Below are positions 41,789 through 52,639 of a stretch of DNA of 64,000 nt, in pieces. Position 1 is the first letter of the stretch. The number at the start of each line of letters is the position of its first letter. The notes beneath the pieces are model-generated. The model saw only the letters and a program-made list of their open reading frames with translations. It searched no databases and was not told where the DNA came from. The stretch is taken from positions 310,001 through 374,000 of the forward strand of contig JAMPIV010019857.1 in the NCBI GenBank assembly GCA_024509875.1, read 5' to 3'. Both the position numbers and the translations under genes were made by a program. The stretch comes from Oreohelix idahoensis. Taxonomy: Eukaryota > Mollusca > Gastropoda > Stylommatophora > Oreohelicidae.

Positions 41789-43065
41789 GTGGGGGCTCTT
41801 TTGCAAGATATTATTTTTTTATCCTGAGCCACAATCTATGTATTCTTCTATCTTGAGCCACAAATAGTTTGTAAAAATAAATTTTTTTGAAAAATTCTAA
41901 AACTTAGAAATTTTTTCGTAATAAAAGTACCATAGAGTACCAAGTAAATAATTGACGCTCACAAGGTTTTAAGGATTTGTTTGTTCAAAGTAATTAATTA
42001 ATTTTTATTAAGTTAGTTGGTTAGTGAAGGTAAAATTATACACCCACTGGTGAGTAAGCATCGTGGCTGAAATGGTGAAGTTTAGGACTGCGATCATGCA
42101 GATGGGAAAAGAACTAGGCATGTCAGGTAGTGATCGTATCCAGTATGTCACAACGGAAGTGGACAAACATATGGACAGAGAGGAAAGAAAACTACAAGCA
42201 GAGAGAGAAGCCAAAAGATTAGAAGCAGAAAGAGAAGCAGAGAGAGAAGCCAAAAGATTAGAAGCAGAAAGAGAAGCTGAAAGAGAAGCCAAAAGAATGG
42301 AAGCTGAAGCAAGAAGGTTACAAAGAGCTCATGAGTTAAGTTTAAAGGAACTTGAACTTCAGGGAGCAGCTAGCAATCATGGGGCTAGCTCACCTCACTC
42401 TGAGAGTAGCTCCAACCAGAGCACGGCAAATGGAGCCATGAGTTTCCACCTGGATCCATTTATTGAAAAGGAGGATGCCATTGAGTCGTACCTGGATAGA
42501 TATGAGAGATTGGCCCCTACCTATGGATTGGAAAAGGAAAAAATGGAGCCTTAAGCTATCTCAGGGATTGAGGGGAGTTTCATACGATGTTTATTTAAAA
42601 CTCTCAAAAGAAGACCAGGAAAATTATGAAATCTTAAAACAAGCTTTACTGGTCAGGTACGAAAAGAATTCTGAATCTTATAGAAAGAGATTCCGAACTG
42701 CTAAGCTACTTCCAGGAGAAAACTACCACCAGTTTTCTGCCAGATTGGAAACATATCTGACAAAATGGATTAGCTTAGGAAAATGTCAAGATATAAAAGA
42801 AATGGTCATGATGGAACAACTGAGAGAATCCATGCCTCAAGAAATGAGGAAATTTCTTATGGAGCAAGGAGCAGAGAGATTGGAAGATATTTTAACCATG
42901 GCTGAAAGATATCAAGCAGCTCAGTCAGAAGTATCAGGAAATAAGAAGAAGCAGGGGGAGAACTTCAAACTTTCACAAAACTATACCAACTATGAACATA
43001 GGGACAATTCCAACAAGAACAAACACAGAACTGATTATAAAGACAAAAACCCTCTAGGATCATAA
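41789..43065 (+). mobile_element. Truncated LTR retrotransposon element 4 (leader and gag only)
   Basis: A PBS-like TGGGGGCTCTT at 41790 is followed by a leader of about 270 bp and a gag gene of the element 1/2 family. Sequence similarity ends abruptly near 43060 with no protease or pol. It is a 5' remnant created by deletion or by replacement with unrelated DNA. Confidence 0.75.
42063..43065 (+). pseudogene. gag: Element 4 gag, truncated and frameshifted
   Basis: It is colinear with gag of elements 1 and 2. The conserved start position is GTG at 42063 instead of ATG, with an ATG three codons later at 42072. An Arg/Glu/Ala coiled coil from 18-36-bp repeats follows, then the FHLDPFIEKEDAIESYLDRY block. 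A frameshift near 42540 at an A6 run precedes the capsid-like remainder with LVRYEKN, YHQFSARLETYL and MEQGAE. The frame ends before the zinc knuckle. Confidence 0.85.
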
Positions 43066-43357
43066 TGTAATAATAGTAAACGGCTCGTACAATACTTGTG
43101 AAAACTCAGTATATGGAAATGGGAGAGATACTAAGGACAATTGGTGATAGCCTGTTAGAGAACGACACTGCAATAGATGAATCAATAAGGCTAAGACTGT
43201 TGGACTTTGGCATCAAACGTAAGACTAGCATGGATGGACGTACGAGAGGTTGTATCCGTCGTGTATTCAGCCAGCGCGCTACAGGAACAGTTAGCATTCA
43301 ATTTGACATTTGCTGAGGGAGACTGAGCACCTATGAGTTTGCCCGGAGTGCCGTGCT
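43066..43357. other. Short gap between element 4 and the next transposon
   Basis: Short open frames occur on both strands without recognisable motifs. It ends at CGTGCT, the candidate target duplication of the element at 43358-44473. Confidence 0.4.
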
Positions 43358-44473
43358 CATACATGCCACACTTAAAGGTTTACCCATAATCTGTACGGGG
43401 TGTTTGCGTTTTCAGATGTGTACGGGCCGTACACGGGTCTGTACGGGTTTTTTCGCCTAATTATTAAATATACATATAAATCTTGTGCCACTACACAATT
43501 TGCGTCATGAGATTCGGCGAGATTTTAAGCCAAGTGGATAAAAAAAAAAAAATAACCAATGAAAATCAAGCTGCCTATTTTTCAATTGCCGCGGGATACA
43601 GCATTCGGCGAACGTCATTCCGATATTACCAAATTATGAAACTGAAAAGAAAAAAAAACCACAATAGCGTGGAAAATTTACATCTTAACTCGATCAGAGA
43701 AAAGTTTATTTGGAGTTAGCCTACTTCTCTTCTTAGTTTTAATTTCGTTTCTTTAAAAAACAATGTTATTTTGCCTTTGGTGGTCATCATTACGGTCATT
43801 CAATGATTTATAATTATTAAATAATTAATTAGCCTACTATCAATGTTTGATTGACACTAAAATTTGTATGGGAAGGTCTATTTAAAACTACCAGTTGGGC
43901 TTTAACGGCTATTCCAATTTTTGAAGTTCGGTAGAAAATATACAGGCTAATATTACGCCAGCGCTAGTTTATATTTTCATTACCAGCTTTAGCAAAAAAT
44001 TTATTAGATTTTAAATTTAAGATTCCTAACCCATAATGCTTATTACTGGTCTCTTTAGGCCTGTACTTTTATAAGGCACTATAGAAAACACAGCAACTGT
44101 TCTTCATTTCAACCATAAATTGTATTAATTTTTTTCCAAGATTCTATTTCATTATATAATATTAAAATTACAAATAATTATATTTTTCAAATTGATTATT
44201 AATATTTGTATTTACTATGCAAAATAAATTCTAACTCTTGTTGTTTAGGTTTTAAAGCAAGTGAAGACATGCTTAAAAAAGGCAAAGGCCGCATGTCACT
44301 ATGATGGTGCAGAACCATCTAATTGAATATACTTTTACATGAATAAACTCTTTTGTTACGTTTTTCAGTCTTTGTACAGGTTTTGCGGGTCTTTGTACAG
44401 GTTTTGCGGGTCTTTGTACAGGTTTTTTAAATTTTTTGTACAGGTTTTTCATCTCTGAGGTGTGGCATGTATG
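43358..44473. mobile_element. Unclassified DNA transposon with CATACATGCCACAC inverted ends
   Basis: A perfect 14-bp terminal inverted repeat (43358-43371 and 44460-44473) is flanked by CGTGCT on both sides (43352-43357 and 44474-44479). Subterminal DNA has short repeats: GTACGGG-type units at 43395-43450 and three or four TCTTTGTACAGGTTTTGCGGG-type units at 44370-44450. It has no convincing transposase. The frame at 43483-43719 has no motif. It is probably non-autonomous. A 6-bp duplication does not point clearly to one superfamily; a hAT-like type is possible. Confidence 0.65.
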
Positions 44474-44479
44474 CGTGCT

Positions 44480-45300
44480 GGCAAATCTGGTCAGCAATAA
44501 CAATAACAAAATAGTTACAAACATTAGCCCGGACAAGAGGTTGTTAACATACGGGAGACGCATTATGATTTTAAGAAGTGAGGAAAAGGTCGCGAAAAAT
44601 AACAAAAACAGTAATAGAATCGAATATCGCAGCTCGAGGTAACTCTAGCTTCCATCTCGCTACAAGAGCAAAAAACACAGTTACTCTCCCAAATACACAT
44701 AACAATATAGTTGATTCTATCATTAGCCAGTACAGTCTGAGACATCTGAATGTAAATAGATGTTTTCCTTGCGCAAATAATCTTCTTAACTTATAAAATA
44801 TGTAGTTATTATATTTGAAATCTGGTAGTTAACTGATCATCCACTCATACTAATTCTTACCGCTGTGATAGGAAGTAAATAGCGAAGGTCCGTACTTACG
44901 AATTGCAGTTGTTTGCTGTCACTTGCAGCAAGTTGTCGAGACTCAGTGACAAGGTCCAGGTGTAGATATAAGTCCTATGTTCTTCATAATCAGTGGATGC
45001 ATTTGCTTTGGTCTACTGTAAACCCTGTTATCACACTGCTGTTTTGTCGTATTATATTATTAGGTTGAATCACACATTGTGTGTGCGATTCTCCAAAATA
45101 GCTATCGATACGTCAACCGACTAAGTCGCCCAATCGGTACGCACTTAAATAAGGATCCAATGATGAAGTAATAAGCGTTAAACTGGTATTTTGTTGTTGT
45201 GTGTTCGTGTTTGTGTGTGTGTAAATACACGTTTTTTTTTTACCTTTTTTTAAAACTTACTGCTTCAATCTTTTTCGCACATTATATTTTTGCACAGGCG
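44480..45300. other. No gene recognised
   Basis: AT-rich, with short frames on both strands that lack motifs. A GT-rich run is present near 45200-45225, with poly(T) near 45231. Confidence 0.45.
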
Positions 45301-45309
45301 TATTATGAG

Positions 45310-45467
45310 GGGTAATCTTTACCTTTAGTGCCGTCGAGTATTATAATATGTGTATTTTCGTACCATTTAGAGTTAGGGTTGGGGTTAGGTTAGGTTTAGG
45401 GTTAACCATAACCCTAACTCAAAACACATATTATACATACGCGACGGCACTAAAGGTAAAGATTACC
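45310..45467. mobile_element. Foldback MITE with telomere-like core
   Basis: 158 bp whose halves are nearly complementary over about 60 bp: GGTAATCTTTACCTTTAGTG at the left tip pairs with CACTAAAGGTAAAGATTACC at the right. It is flanked by TATTATGAG (45301-45309 and 45468-45476), a 9-bp duplication (8 bp if one base is assigned to the element). The centre holds TTAGGGTTGGGGTTAGG and ACCCTAAC, telomere-like on both arms. It is too short to code and must be mobilised in trans. Confidence 0.78.
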
Positions 45468-45842
45468 TATTATGAGTATTAGACACCCCAGTAAAACACA
45501 AAGAAAAATATATTATGCTTGCAAGTAGATTTTTAAACAGAAGAGTACTGCCAGAATGGTGTCCGATGGCACCCCCCCTCCTGGCTGTCCTCCAGGGTGG
45601 ACCACAGAATCACACCCCATTTACTATGCCACTGTTTTGAAATGCTAGAAATAGGATTTAGCGTTACCGAGATGTTTTCGCTTCTGCAACCTAGGCCTAA
45701 TCCTAAATTATAACGCTGAGCTGATAACGCCTAACCCTGTTTCCAGCGTTTTGTGTTTAAAAATCATAAACGACTAACAATTTCTAATGATAAAGGCTAA
45801 GATTACTAAACACTAACCTTTATCCTCTGTCGATCTCTTTCA

Positions 45843-45848
<6 letters not shown>

Positions 45849-45925
<77 letters not shown>
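45849..45925. repeat. (AG)n microsatellite
   Basis: About 77 bp of pure AG dinucleotide repeat. Confidence 0.97.
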
Positions 45926-45928
<3 letters not shown>

Positions 45929-46139
45929 GAGGATTCGTACACTAACTTGGTAATCGTACCGCCAATAGCCGAAAAATAGCAGTCAAGCGCAAAACCTGTT
46001 TTGGTTACGTTTCACCTATCGATATCTATTAGGGCGAATTCGGAAGCGACGCCCCATACTCTATGGTTTAACATTTTCTCGACGTTCATTAGCTGACGAT
46101 ATCTGAACTATTTGTGTGACCTTCACTGGGCTGATAACA

Positions 46140-46175
46140 ATATATATATATATATATATTTTTTTTAATGATAAA
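46140..46175. repeat. (TA)n and poly(T) tract
   Basis: A short TA microsatellite of about 20 bp followed by nine T. Confidence 0.85.
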
Positions 46176-46290
46176 GCCCTGATATGTTTCACATCGACGT
46201 TACCTGGATGTGTTCTCTAATAAGATGTCCTATGAAAGCAGACATGTTTGTGATGACCGTACACAAGCATTTGATCTTCGGGGTGGGGTG

Positions 46291-46626
46291 GGGGGAGTGG
46301 GAGTGTATCTGACGAGACAAAAAAAGACGAGGACTACTTTTCCCACTGACATATTGTAACTAATGCGGAGTAATGTGAGGTACATGGGACTGACAATCTC
46401 ACAATATAAAATAAATGGTAACAGAAATCACCACTACCAGTGAATATAAAATGGTTTGGGGGGAGTGGGAGTGTATCTGACGAGACAAAAAAAGACGAGG
46501 ACTACTTTTCCCACTGACATATTGTAACTAATGCGGAGTAATGTGAGGTACATGGGACTGACAATCTCACAATATAAAATAAATGGTAACAGAAATCACC
46601 ACTACCAGTGAATATAAAATGGTTTG
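46291..46626. repeat. Exact 168-bp tandem duplication
   Basis: Two adjacent copies of a 168-bp unit. For example, GACGAGACAAAAAAAGACGA occurs at 46311 and again at 46479. I saw no difference between copies, so the event is very recent or is an assembly duplication. Confidence 0.93.
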
Positions 46627-46739
46627 GCATTAGTGTCCAGTAGTGGGGCAAACTACACCCCCTCCCGTTAAGAAAAAAAAGCTAAAAAAAATGGGGGGAG
46701 GGGGTGTATAACATTGCTGGTTTACAACTTGTAAAAAAG

Positions 46740-46850
46740 GTAAAGGTTGTCCCATAGCAGATACTGCCGTAGGCGAGAGAAGTGTTACAGAATTCACTAG
46801 ACTAGGTCCAGCATCGACATGTGGGGTGACCAGTTCCATTTTCCTTCCCT
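46740..46850 (-). repeat. SINE tail fragment, family shared with 58005-58430 and 59425-59480
   Basis: CCCATAGCAGATACTGCCG (46751-46769) and CTAGGTCCAGC, GGGGTGACCAGTTCC, TTCCCTAACT recur in the same order near 58008 and 58370-58430. The orientation is minus if the tRNA-like heads of the other copies define the strand. Confidence 0.6.
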
Positions 46851-46899
46851 AACTGTGACGTATAATAGAAAAAGAGCCTACAGTAATCTGACAGTCTTT

Positions 46900-49200
46900 G
46901 TAACCTCGTAGCGCTTTATGAATTGCTAGCTAAAACCATGCATTTACTGCCTGTCTTTACTCACACAAGCTTACTTTTTCGTCCCCGCCTCTTTTCTTTG
47001 AACACAAGCAAACGAAGTGTTTACAAACTTTTGTGACCTGCCCGTCATAACAAGTAGCGAATCAGGTTTGTTTACCTCGTCTTCTCACGCGAGCTTATCT
47101 GTCAATCATACGATACCTGACAGACCGCACGTGAAAAACACAGAATCTTTTTGAAGTCTACGACGGGAAATCCAAAATTCCCCGAGTACGCTTTGATGTC
47201 GAGTCGCTGGCAAAACCTTTGAGAAACCCGTTACACGTAATAAGTCTTTTGATGCCGGTCGAAAACGCCCGACGGAAGACCGACCGAAAGCCTTTATCTT
47301 GTAACTCTGTTTCTGATTCTCCGTTACACACAGAAGCGCGAAAATTAACAACATTTATAGATCAGAGAAATATAATGATCTATAAACTGTGTTTTCTTAA
47401 ACCTGCCATCAGTGTCACTTAGAATTTTTGAATACACTAAGCACGCAGTTCTAGAACCATTATTGTGGAAAATGTGTTATTAGCATTCGTGGGGATTTTT
47501 CATTCTGATTTTCTGGTAGGAAATAATGCCAATGTGTTTTAAAAGTGTTAGCGTTTACCATCATTCTTCATTTAGATTTTTCCCGCTAGTTAAAACCTTG
47601 TGAAATAAAATAACGCATAGCGATTTCATACCAGAGGTTAAATTAAACTGTTAATTTTCGCCACACGCTTTCTCACACGAGAAGAGACAGTTTTAGCTGA
47701 CTGGACTTATAGGATAAAACGTCTGATAGTGATAGTAAAGAATTCACGCTATATTTCATTTTGTGTATTTATTATAAGTGCCTATTATTTAATACCATAC
47801 GATGACTAACAGACGCCGACAATTTAATAGCTATTAAAGACGGGCGATTTTTGTGTAAGTGCGCGTATGGATATTTAATAATAATTAACATTGTACGCTG
47901 ACTGCCGGCGCGAGCAGGGGCGGAAGAGTTTGCATAACTCCATCCGACCTAAACTCAGCGCTAGCGAAGTCTGACCGTGTAGGCGTAAAGGAAAACACCG
48001 TGTGCCTTTTAAATTTAATCAGGACTGACGGAGTGGAGAAGAGATCGTCTTGTCCCCGTCTGTGTGTGTATATAGTTTCATAGGATAGTAGCATTTTTTC
48101 TCCATGAATGTTTCTTATATTCTTCGCAGACCTGATCACAAGAGCGTTCAGCGGTTTTTTTTCTTTTCACTTTTGGTTTCTGAGTTACTTGTTCTTCTAC
48201 TTGGTTTGAGCGATTCCGATTTTTCATTTATAAACGTGTACTCGCCAAAGATACATGAGAAACATTTTAACTTATAAGTTTAACTGGACTTACAAAATCC
48301 AGATATTTTTCCAATTTTTACCAGCCCATTGGGGTGTACAAAATAACATTATTGTTCCCGACTTCTGAGTCGTATTCAAGCGGATTTATCCAGATTTTAC
48401 GCTGTGCAGAATCGGAGCTCTAACATAGAGTTGTCCGATAGGATTATCATCATTTTGTAACATATTTTTAGCAACCAGATGTTTCCCAATACTGGAAGTA
48501 TTTTCCTCTTTTAACTGTGAACCCCAAGAGCACGTTCCTACATCAACTATTCGCGGTGACATTTTGTTCATCCAGGAAAAAAAAAAAACACCAGATTCGG
48601 CGTTCACCTCACAAGTCTTTGTTTGTTAGAGGATGAACTGGAGCCAATTTGGGAAGTGAACCCAAATATATAATATATATATTCAGGGACAACTGTATTT
48701 CCAAGGGATATCACCAAGAGTAGGTAAGAGTGAGTGAGTGTCCACTGTTGAAAGAGTGTGTGTGTGAGTATTTTTCTTTGTTTCAGGGAATTTACCAACA
48801 TTGGATTTGCTTAAACTTGTTTACTTTACTGGGTAGCATACCTTGTATAGTAAGAACTTGTTTACTTTACCGTCTACTCTGTAACATAGTGCTAACCTTC
48901 GACCTTTGGGTTATTAACTTTGGATTCTTTTCTCCATAGGGGAGTGCGCATCTATTCTGCTATTTCATATGTATGTAAATCTGATTTTATTTGATCTTTC
49001 TTTAGATATTTGGTGTTGTCGAGTTTAAATGATAATAAACTACAAAGAAACTTACCTTTGTGTGTTGGTCAGACCCATATATCCGTAGTTTTTTGACGTT
49101 TGTGTGTCTTGTTGTCACATAGCTGTGTGTGTGTGTGTGTGTAGAGAAACGTATCTATTCGTGATAGGGAGATAAAAGCTGTCTTGCAATAAAGTACAGC
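46900..49200. other. No gene recognised; possibly unique DNA
   Basis: I found no transposon ends, protein motifs or long frames on either strand. It is the longest stretch in the right-hand 40 kb without an evident repeat. A TTTGTTTCAGGGAATTTACC acceptor-like site at about 48776 and a TATA-rich spot near 48670 exist but support no gene model. Confidence 0.45.
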
Positions 49201-49254
49201 CGTACGGATAGGCTGGAAGAGATTACCTAATCACGCCAGAGACAGATCTTTTTT

Positions 49255-49545
49255 TCTCCATTCTACCTTACTTACTTAGTCGTTCCCCTTCTACCATGAG
49301 GTGTAGAGGTTTGGAAGAGAGAGCGCCAGACTATCCTATCGGCTGTCTTCCTCCTGGCCTGGTTCCATTCTAGTCCTCGGTCCTTCAAAGATTGTCTAAT
49401 GTTGTCCTCTCATCGGACTCTGGGTCGTCCTCGGGGTCTGGATCCTTGGCTCTTTGTTTCCCATCCTTACCGTGGTATCCGATCTTCTCCCATTCTGCAG
49501 ACATGGCCAAACCATCTTAACTGGGACTGTTCTACTTGGGTCTGT
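49255..49545 (-). pseudogene. LINE reverse-transcriptase C-terminal fragment, same family as 51545-52500
   Basis: On the minus strand broken frames give WFGHVCRMGED, a basic proline-rich linker (RPRGRPRVR), RQSLKDRGLEWNQARRKTAD and IVWRSLFQTSTPHGRRG. These match 52255-52490 on the plus strand. The end GKRGND-like segment marks a LINE 3' end. Confidence 0.72.
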
Positions 49546-49559
49546 GTTGCGCACATATT

Positions 49560-50980
49560 TTTGATGCACAGATTACAAAAATACGATATGACTAATTGAT
49601 ATGAAAAAGAGATTACTTTTGTACAGTCAAAGTTATATCATCCATGATTTGATTTATACTTTTGATTATGTGGATGATCTCCCCTTGAATATTGATTTCG
49701 CGGATGAATACCGAATTTATGTAATTTCTCATGTGTTAGGGCCAGAAAATAGATTGATCTTGTTCAATATGTTTATGGCCTGAATTCATATGTATTACTT
49801 GTCTAGTACAAGAAGATTCAGTCTTATATTGTATATCTTTGTATGTTTAGGTCGGACTATATTCTTTGTGCCGATCACTGGGGCAGGTATTCGTTTTTCG
49901 AGGCATGCGTAGGGAGTCTCGATAATGCCGCCGAATATGGCTGAGTGTGTTTCTTTGGGCTGGTCCCTTTTCAAGGTTGAAAAGTGATTTGTGCATGTTT
50001 TTCCAGGAGAAGTTTGTGTCTCTGCAAGAGTCTATTTGTCAGAGATTCTCCTCATGCACTTTGTTATTAATTCGGACTCCAGGTAATACCAGACCCTTTC
50101 TTTTGATGATCTCTACGTGGTTAGGCCTAGATGGAGTCGTATTTTCGAACATCGTTGGTCGTTAATATACCATTGAAGATGACAGGTTTCCCAACAGAGC
50201 TGATGTCTACATGTAACAACCTTAGTAATGTGGAACTGTAGGGAAACTCTAGGAAATTATTGATATTCAAATTGTGAATTAACTTTGGCTTATTATTATC
50301 CTTGTGCTGGGTGAGTGAGCAAAACTCAGGAAGGTAGCCATCTTGCTTTCTTGTCATCGTTATGGATCGCTGTCTTGAGAACAGTATACTAAACTTATTA
50401 TCGGACAGTGATGTGGAGATCTCACTAATATGAAAACCCCTATCGTGGTTTAACTTTATTACATAAATATTTGCTATATGTCGCTGGAGAACTTAGCCAA
50501 GGAAAAGGTTCGGCCAGTGACCTCTTTATATGTTTACACACCCACACCCACTGATGCGTTCAGTCAGTTAGGGGATGTGGCAATAGTCTGCCAGAACATT
50601 GAATGATTCCTTATATCGTCCATCATATTTGAATGCTGCATGAAATATGATCTACTGTTCAAATGCCTAATGATATATATGTCAACATATCCCCATGACT
50701 ATGTTCCGTGCTGTCCTGATGTGTGCGTCCCTATTAAACGGTGTGAAATGCCCGCTGCAGTTCAAGTCGTCATTGCCTTGCATGAGAGTGTGTGAGAAAT
50801 ATTATCAAGTGGTCTATTACAACGAACTATCACACCATTCGCGTTACTTGACACTCCCACTCAATGTCAACATGACAGGTTGATTTAATGGTGCAGAAGT
50901 AATCTAAAGAAGACCTGCTTCAGCGATGACCAGTACACGACTCTAAAAACATAACACCCGCAACCAGAGGTTACCAGACG
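49560..50980. other. No gene recognised
   Basis: Short frames only. No repeat family was recognised apart from loose similarity to LINE-rich flanks. Confidence 0.4.
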
Positions 50981-50984
50981 TTAT

Positions 50985-51160
50985 CAGTGGTGGCATTTTC
51001 GCGTACTATCAGTCTGCAGGGGGTAGGATTTAAGGCCTTGACGTATCGTCTGGTTGCGTACCATGTCTCTTCTTGTTACTTCAACCACCTTCCTCAGATA
51101 CCTCATTTCTGAGGTTTGGATCTGGCTTTTATGGCTCCATTCTACCACCTGTGAAAAATC
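50985..51160 (-). pseudogene. LINE reverse-transcriptase fragment, same family as 52085-52235
   Basis: The minus strand is the reverse complement, with changes, of 52085-52235. It encodes pieces around MRYLRKVVEVTRRDMVRNQT, where the plus-strand copy has MTYLRKVAEVTSRDMVQNQT. It is a 5'- and 3'-truncated inverted copy. Confidence 0.7.
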
Positions 51161-51264
51161 TATTTCTATACCTTCTCGCGTATCTGTCGACATCCACTCT
51201 ATATACTCAGACGGGCAAAATAAAACAATTAACCTTCCTACGACACTAACTCAAGAAGAGTCCT

Positions 51265-51352
51265 GGTAGACTGGAGCGTGTCGATATCGTGAATCGAACT
51301 CGGCAGCTTTGCCGCCACAGACCGGCGCTCTAACCACTCTGTCAATCGGACA
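51265..51352 (-). repeat. tRNA-derived SINE head
   Basis: On the minus strand an A box within GACAGAGTGGTTAGAGCGC (51343-51325) and a B box GAGTTCGATTC (51301-51291) are correctly spaced. The same head in worse shape occurs near 58575 and 59600. The flanking GACTGGAGC on the plus strand (51270-51278) is shared with those copies. Confidence 0.65.
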
Positions 51353-51394
51353 TTTGTTGTAGCAAAGAGTAAAATCATTATTACTCTTGAGACT

Positions 51395-51520
51395 CCACAG
51401 GAAGCATAGGTCTTCAACTAATTTATGCCACGTTCTCCTGTCCTGTACCATCCGCTCAAGGTAGTTCACTGTCTTCATCCCTTTTATTTGTCTCCAGCTA
51501 TCCATTGTTGTGTTTCTTTT
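51395..51520 (-). pseudogene. LINE C-terminal fragment of another family
   Basis: Minus-strand frame with WRQIKGMKTVNYLERMVQD and RRTWHKLVEDLC, a typical RTE- or Jockey-like C-terminal tail (RMVQDRRTWHKLV). It is short and truncated. Confidence 0.6.
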
Positions 51521-51544
51521 GTGAGGAGGTCAAACCATAAGTCA

Positions 51545-52500
51545 GAATAGTTCAAGACCACCACTGGTGTAAGAGAGGGTGATAATCTGTCACCTTATTT
51601 TTTCATACTCCTCATGGACGATGTCATCAAAGCATGTAAGGAGAGGACTAGAAAGTATTCAGTGGGCTACTAGAAGACGAGACAGGTTTGTATTTCACAG
51701 CTGGCATTTGCCAATGATGTTGCCCTGATTGCTAAATCAGAGGCACATCTTCAGTCCAACCTGCAAGTTTAGAAGGAAGAGCTGGAGAAGAGAGTGATGG
51801 TCATCGGCAGCTCCAAAATAAAAACCCTGGTGATATCACGAGAGGGAAGAAGGCATCAGATTAAGCTGGGAGAGCCGGTCCTTGAGCAAGTCAACCCCTT
51901 TAAATACATTGGAGCTATCATAGACTGGAAGGGAGGCATAAGAGAAGAGTTGGCTAACCGAAGACCAGCAGCTGGGAGACTTTTTCAGGCCATAATTCAA
52001 TGATTCCTCGGTAAAAGAGAAGTTGGCAAGAAGACAAAGATCTGTGTATACCGCTCCACCTATGTTTCAGTCTTGACCTATGGATGCGAGTCATGGGCAA
52101 TGACTACAACTCACAAAAGCCAGCTCCAAACCTCATAAATGACGTATCTGAGGAAGGTGGCTGAAGTAACAAGTAGAGACATGGTCCAGAACCAGACGAT
52201 ACGGCAAGGCCTCAAAACCCAGCCCCTGCAGACCCAAGTAGAACAGTACTAACTACTATGGTTTGGCCATGTCTACAGAATGGGAGAAGATTGGCTAACA
52301 CAACAAGTATGGGAAACTAAGAGGCAAGGATCAAGACCTCCAGGACAACCCAGAGTCCGCTGGAAGGACATTAGACAATCTCTGAACGACCGAAGACTAG
52401 ACAGGAACCAGGCAAGGAGGAAGACAGCCGATTGGATAGTATGGCGCTCTCTTTGGCAAACCTCTATACCCCAAGGCAGAAGAGGAACGATTAAAGTAAG
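51545..52500 (+). pseudogene. LINE reverse transcriptase, C-terminal half, decayed
   Basis: Broken frames include LSPYFFILLMDDVIKAC, LAFANDVALIAKSE (the FADD box mutated to FAND), VNPFKYIGAIID, VLTYGCESWAM, MTYLRKVAEVTSRDM, WFGHVYRMGEDWL and a Pro/Arg-rich tail ending near 52490. The order matches the RT palm-to-C-terminus of a non-LTR element. Inverted relatives lie at 49255-49545 and 50985-51160. Confidence 0.8.
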
Positions 52501-52639
52501 TAATAGTAAGTGTTATCTTTTTAGTCTCCCTTTACCCGTCTTAATGTGGGCATTTCAGAACAAGGACTACCTTGTAATGCAATCAACAGGTTTTCTCAAA
52601 GTCAATTCTACTCAGTTCTTTTCATTTTAATGGGTATAA

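Noticed and set aside
45841..45925. GAGA-type regulatory element
   Set aside because: A pure AG microsatellite with no promoter or gene nearby. No basis for a regulatory call.
47106..47422. Overlapping frames on both strands as a possible gene
   Set aside because: Short, without motifs, splice signals or repeats. Indistinguishable from chance.
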